Source: Chloroflexota bacterium (GTDB lineage: Bacteria; Chloroflexota; Limnocylindria; Limnocylindrales; CSP1-4). Taken from it: a stretch of 7,975 bases of DNA. Shown one piece after another: positions 5,247 to 7,975 of this stretch. The notes under the pieces are model-generated. The model was given only the letters and a program-made list of their open reading frames with translations, did no database searches and was not told the origin of the DNA. Location of the stretch: contig JAJYDP010000207.1 in the NCBI GenBank assembly GCA_021777365.1, positions 1 through 7,975 on the forward strand. Direction: 5' to 3'. The translations under genes and the position numbers were made by a program. Position 1 is the first letter of the stretch, and each line of letters begins with the position of its first letter.

Positions 5247-6737
5247 GTGACCCGCACTCCCGTCACGATCGCCTGGTTCCGACGCGACCTGCGGCTGGAC
5301 GACAACCCGGCACTCGCCGCGGCACTGGCCGCGGCCACGCCCGCGGGACAGGTGGTGCCGCTGTTCGTCCGCGATCCGGCGATCCTCGCGTCGGGGCGGG
5401 TGGGACGGCACCGGGCCGAGCGTCTCGACGCCGCGATCGTCGCGCTCGATGCGGAACTGCGCGCGCGGGGCGGCCGGCTGGTGATCCGGACGGGGCGACC
5501 CGAGGAGGTGCTGCGGGTGCTCGCGCGGGAGACGGGCGCGCGCCAGGTGCACGCGAGCCGCGACTGCACGCCGTACGCGCGCCGGCGGGACCGCGCGGTG
5601 GCCGCGGAGCTGGGCCCCGGGGTGCCGCTCCGGCTCCACGCCGGGACGCTGCTGGTCGAGCCGGAGACGATCGGCGAGCGCCGGGTCTTCACGCCGTTCC
5701 ACCGGGCCTGGCTGACGGCGCTCGGACGTCAGGACGTCCTGGTGGGTCTCCCGGGACGGGTGCCGCCTGGCGACGCGGTTGGCCTGACCGCGCCCGCCGC
5801 CCCGATGCGTGCGCCCGATCGGGTCGCGGTGCCCCCGTCGGTCTCCTCCGAGCTGGTGCCGGACGTCGCGCCGCGGGGCGAGGCGGCCGCGCGTGAAATG
5901 CTCGCCGGCTTCGCCTCCCGGGCCGACCGGTACGAGCGTGAGCGCGACCAGCTGGACGGCGGCACCGGGAGCGGGCTCTCGGCGGACCTGCACCTGGGCA
6001 CGATCTCTCCGAGACGGGTCGTGGAGGCGGTGCGCGAGCCCTCCTTCGTGCGACAGCTCGCCTGGCGCGACTGGGCCGCGCACCGGGCCTGGTTCGAGCC
6101 GGAGTCGCTGGGGCGCGCGGTGCCGGCATCGGGCTGCGAGCCGGCACCCGACAGCGGCGTGCCGGCCCGGGGCCGGGGCGCGACGCGCGTCCATGAGCCG
6201 GCATGGAGCCACGACCCGGCGTGGGGTCACGACCCGGCGTGGAGCTACGACCCGGCGCTTCTCGCCGCCTGGTCGGAGGGCCGGACCGGCTACCCGGCCG
6301 TCGACGCCGCGATGCGCCAGCTCGCGGAGACGGGCTGGATCTCGAACCGGGCCCGCATGATCGCCGCCAGCTTCCTGGTGAAGGACCTGCTGATGGACTG
6401 GCGGCTGGGGCTCGACTGGTTCGAGCGCACGCTGGTCGACGCCGACGTGGCCAGCAACGCGCTCAACTGGCGCTGGGTCGCCGGGACCGGACCGGACGCG
6501 TCACCCTGGTTCCGGATCATGAACCCGGTCCTGCAGGGCGAGCGGTTCGACCCCCACGGCGCCTGGGTTCGGCGCTGGGTGCCCGAGCTGCGCGGCGTTC
6601 CCGACGCGTTCGCCCATCGCCCGTGGGACGCCCCCGCCGGTCAGCCGCACGGGTACCCCTCGCGCATCGTCGACCACGCGCAAGCGCGCGCCCGCGCACT
6701 GGCGGTCTGGCGGTCTTCGGGCGTCGGCACGCGGTAG
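5247..6737 (+). CDS. phrB: Deoxyribodipyrimidine photolyase, class I (CPD type)
   Basis: The 496-residue flavoenzyme should repair UV-induced cyclobutane pyrimidine dimers using blue light. The N-terminal antenna domain begins TIAWFRRDLRLDDNPAL (7-23). The FAD and DNA-binding region includes SGLSADLHLGTISPR (242-256), WRDWAAHR (273-280), GRTGYPAVDAAMRQL (345-359), GWISNRARM (363-371), DWRLGLDWF (384-392) and NALNWRWVAGTG (404-415). N404 matches the Asn next to flavin N5 in class I photolyases. W385 and W408 match E. coli W359 and W382 of the electron-transfer chain. Between about 284 and 336 the protein is longer than E. coli PhrB and holds a tandem repeat. GTG 5247 is the only start that gives the full N-terminus; it has no good Shine-Dalgarno sequence, so it may depend on the upstream gene. 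Confidence 0.95.
   Translation: MTRTPVTIAWFRRDLRLDDNPALAAALAAATPAGQVVPLFVRDPAILASGRVGRHRAERLDAAIVALDAELRARGGRLVIRTGRPEEVLRVLARETGARQVHASRDCTPYARRRDRAVAAELGPGVPLRLHAGTLLVEPETIGERRVFTPFHRAWLTALGRQDVLVGLPGRVPPGDAVGLTAPAAPMRAPDRVAVPPSVSSELVPDVAPRGEAAAREMLAGFASRADRYERERDQLDGGTGSGLSADLHLGTISPRRVVEAVREPSFVRQLAWRDWAAHRAWFEPESLGRAVPASGCEPAPDSGVPARGRGATRVHEPAWSHDPAWGHDPAWSYDPALLAAWSEGRTGYPAVDAAMRQLAETGWISNRARMIAASFLVKDLLMDWRLGLDWFERTLVDADVASNALNWRWVAGTGPDASPWFRIMNPVLQGERFDPHGAWVRRWVPELRGVPDAFAHRPWDAPAGQPHGYPSRIVDHAQARARALAVWRSSGVGTR
6195..6257 (+). repeat. In-frame 18-bp tandem repeat inside the photolyase gene
   Basis: Three and a half copies of an 18-base unit encode EPAWSH, DPAWGH, DPAWSY, then DPA (residues 317-337). 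The copies start at 6195, 6213, 6231 and 6249 and differ at a few positions. The last copy leads into the conserved DPALLAAW region, so the repeat seems to have grown from a native WxxDP motif. The reading frame is kept throughout. Confidence 0.85.
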
Positions 6738-6768
6738 CCGGGTCGATCAGACCGCCCGGGTGGCTTGG

Positions 6769-6790
6769 CGGCACGCAAAAGGGGGTGCCG
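6769..6790 (+). terminator. Possible hairpin after the photolyase gene
   Basis: CGGCAC (6769-6774) pairs with GTGCCG (6785-6790) around a ten-base loop containing AAAAGGGG. There is no T-run after it, so termination would be Rho-dependent or inefficient. It lies 31 bases past the photolyase stop. The remaining intergenic DNA to 6901 shows no clear promoter; TACCGT (6841-6846) is a weak -10 candidate without a -35. Confidence 0.3.
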
Positions 6791-6901
6791 GCTGTCACCA
6801 CCACGCGGATTCGTTGGTCCTATGCGATGAGGGCCGGTGGTACCGTTGTCGACTTGCAGGGACCCTTTCGGGCGGTTCACGAGTTGGGAGGAGAACGTGT
6901 C

Positions 6902-7975
6902 GTGAGACCATCCCTTCGCGTCTCAGCGGCGTTGACGACGGCTGCCCTTCTGCTCAGCACACTCGCGGCGGGGAGCGTGAGTGCTGCGCCGGCGGGCCGG
7001 GCCGCACTCGCTGGCAGCGTGCCGCCGTGGGCGACGGCAGCGAGCTTCAAGACGTCGGCCAACACGTCTGAGTATGCCGGCTTCCGCGTGTACCTGGGCT
7101 GGCAGAACGAGAGCGCGGCGGCCGCGCTCGCCCAGGCCGTCTCGGATCCCCACAGCCCAAGCTATGGGCACTATCTGACGCCTGCACAGTTCCGGCAGCA
7201 GTTCGCGCCCTCCCAGGCGCAGGTCGGGGCGGTGCAGAGCTGGCTTCGCAGTCAGGGCTTCACCATCGACTACACGCCCCTGAACAATCACTACGTGGCG
7301 GCGGAGGGAACGCTGGCGCAGGCCGCCGCGGCCTTCGGGACGAGTTTCGGTGAGTACAGCTACCAGGGCCAGCTCCTTCTCTCGCCGACCACGGCACTCA
7401 CGATCCCGACGTCCCTCTCAGGGATCGTTGACTCGGTGGTGGGCCTGGACGGCAGCATGAGCCTCATCCACCCGGATCACGTGGTGGACGGCAACGCGCC
7501 GCCGCCCGCGGCGTTCGTGAACGCGCCGCCGTGCTCGAGCTACTACGGTGAACTCTCGACGGCCACCACGGCCGGCGAGGATGGCACGGCAATCCCGACG
7601 GCCTACGGCGCCTACCAGCCCTGGGTGGTCTGCGGCTACACGCCGGACCAGATTCGCGCCGCGTATGGCCTGCCCTTGGGCACCGGATCGCTGACCGGAA
7701 AGAATGTCACGGTGGCGATCATCGACGCGTACGCCTCGCCGACGATCGTCAGCGACGCCAACACGTACTTCAACAACATCGAGGGGTACCAGGAGAACTG
7801 GTTCTCCAGCGCCAACCACTTCACGCAGGTCGTGGCGCCCGGGACGTACAAGCGGCCGGAGAACCCCCGCCAGGATCCGCAGGGCTGGTCGGGCGAGGAG
7901 ACCCTGGACGTCGAGGCCGTCCACGGGATGGCTCCCGACGCCAAGATCGTCTATGTCGGCGCGCCCAACAACTAC
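6902..7975 (+). CDS. Secreted S53-family serine-carboxyl peptidase (sedolisin/kumamolisin-like), 5' part
   Basis: The open frame runs 358 codons to the window edge without a stop. The N-terminus RPSLRVSAALTTAALLL with LAAGSVSAAP looks like a Sec signal peptide, probably cut after A28 or A29. A pro-kumamolisin activation domain follows (about 58-190), with PHSPSYGHYLTPAQF and LSPTTALTIPTSLSGIVDSV. The catalytic domain opens near CGYTPDQIRAAYGLP, then VTVAIIDAYASP. GWSGEETLDVEAVHGMAPDAK contributes E332 and D336, spaced as the Glu and Asp of the S53 Glu-Asp-Ser triad. The Ser (GTS) lies beyond the window, so activity cannot be judged. These enzymes are made as proforms, mature at low pH and digest proteins outside the cell. 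GTG 6902 has GGGAGGAG (6886-6893) upstream; GTG 6897 meets a stop after two codons. It uses more AT-ending codons than its neighbours. Confidence 0.93.
   Translation, partial: MRPSLRVSAALTTAALLLSTLAAGSVSAAPAGRAALAGSVPPWATAASFKTSANTSEYAGFRVYLGWQNESAAAALAQAVSDPHSPSYGHYLTPAQFRQQFAPSQAQVGAVQSWLRSQGFTIDYTPLNNHYVAAEGTLAQAAAAFGTSFGEYSYQGQLLLSPTTALTIPTSLSGIVDSVVGLDGSMSLIHPDHVVDGNAPPPAAFVNAPPCSSYYGELSTATTAGEDGTAIPTAYGAYQPWVVCGYTPDQIRAAYGLPLGTGSLTGKNVTVAIIDAYASPTIVSDANTYFNNIEGYQENWFSSANHFTQVVAPGTYKRPENPRQDPQGWSGEETLDVEAVHGMAPDAKIVYVGAPNNY

Noticed and set aside
3588..6230. An 880-codon open frame on the minus strand, longer than any accepted gene
   Set aside because: It is antisense to the SRPBCC-SDR and photolyase genes, which carry clear family motifs. 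Its translation is Arg/His/Pro/Gly-rich without domains, as expected when GC-rich codons leave few stops in the opposite frame.

Overview
The window is very GC-rich and densely coding. It reads as a chromosomal stretch of a free-living, high-GC, probably aerobic bacterium. The isocitrate dehydrogenase is of the Thermus type with a long C-terminal extension, two promoters look leaderless, and a secreted S53 peptidase follows. I would guess Chloroflexota or a deep Actinomycetota-like lineage, but this is inference and no rRNA or marker gene fixes it. Nothing here looks like a phage, insertion sequence, CRISPR array or defence island.

Layout. (1) Positions 1-613 hold a divergent pair: the 5' end of a small unknown gene on the minus strand and an ArsR/SmtB-family metalloregulator on the plus strand. 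Their 106-base spacer carries two back-to-back promoters with good hexamers. Their -35 boxes overlap, and both lie inside one 8-6-8 inverted repeat, which makes a convincing shared operator. (2) Positions 614-926 form a long non-coding leader with two GC-rich hairpins close to the icd start. (3) Positions 927-2905 hold icd and purE, which overlap by four bases. (4) Positions 2906-3670 hold a zinc-ribbon Nudix hydrolase, preceded by a possible leaderless 21-residue ORF whose stop codon overlaps the Nudix start. (5) Positions 3804-6737 hold a fused SRPBCC plus atypical-SDR protein and, 30 bases later, a class I DNA photolyase with an unusual in-frame tandem repeat. (6) Positions 6738-6901 are intergenic, followed by a secreted S53 (sedolisin/kumamolisin-like) protease that runs off the end of the window.

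Functionally these are separate small units: metal sensing, central carbon and purine metabolism, nucleotide clean-up, light-dependent DNA repair with a redox or ligand-binding partner, and an extracellular peptidase. I do not see a clearly new multi-gene system. The items most worth a second look are the shared ArsR operator with an uncharacterised target, the mini-ORF before the Nudix gene, the SRPBCC-SDR fusion with an internal ribosome-binding site, and the WxxDP repeat in the photolyase.
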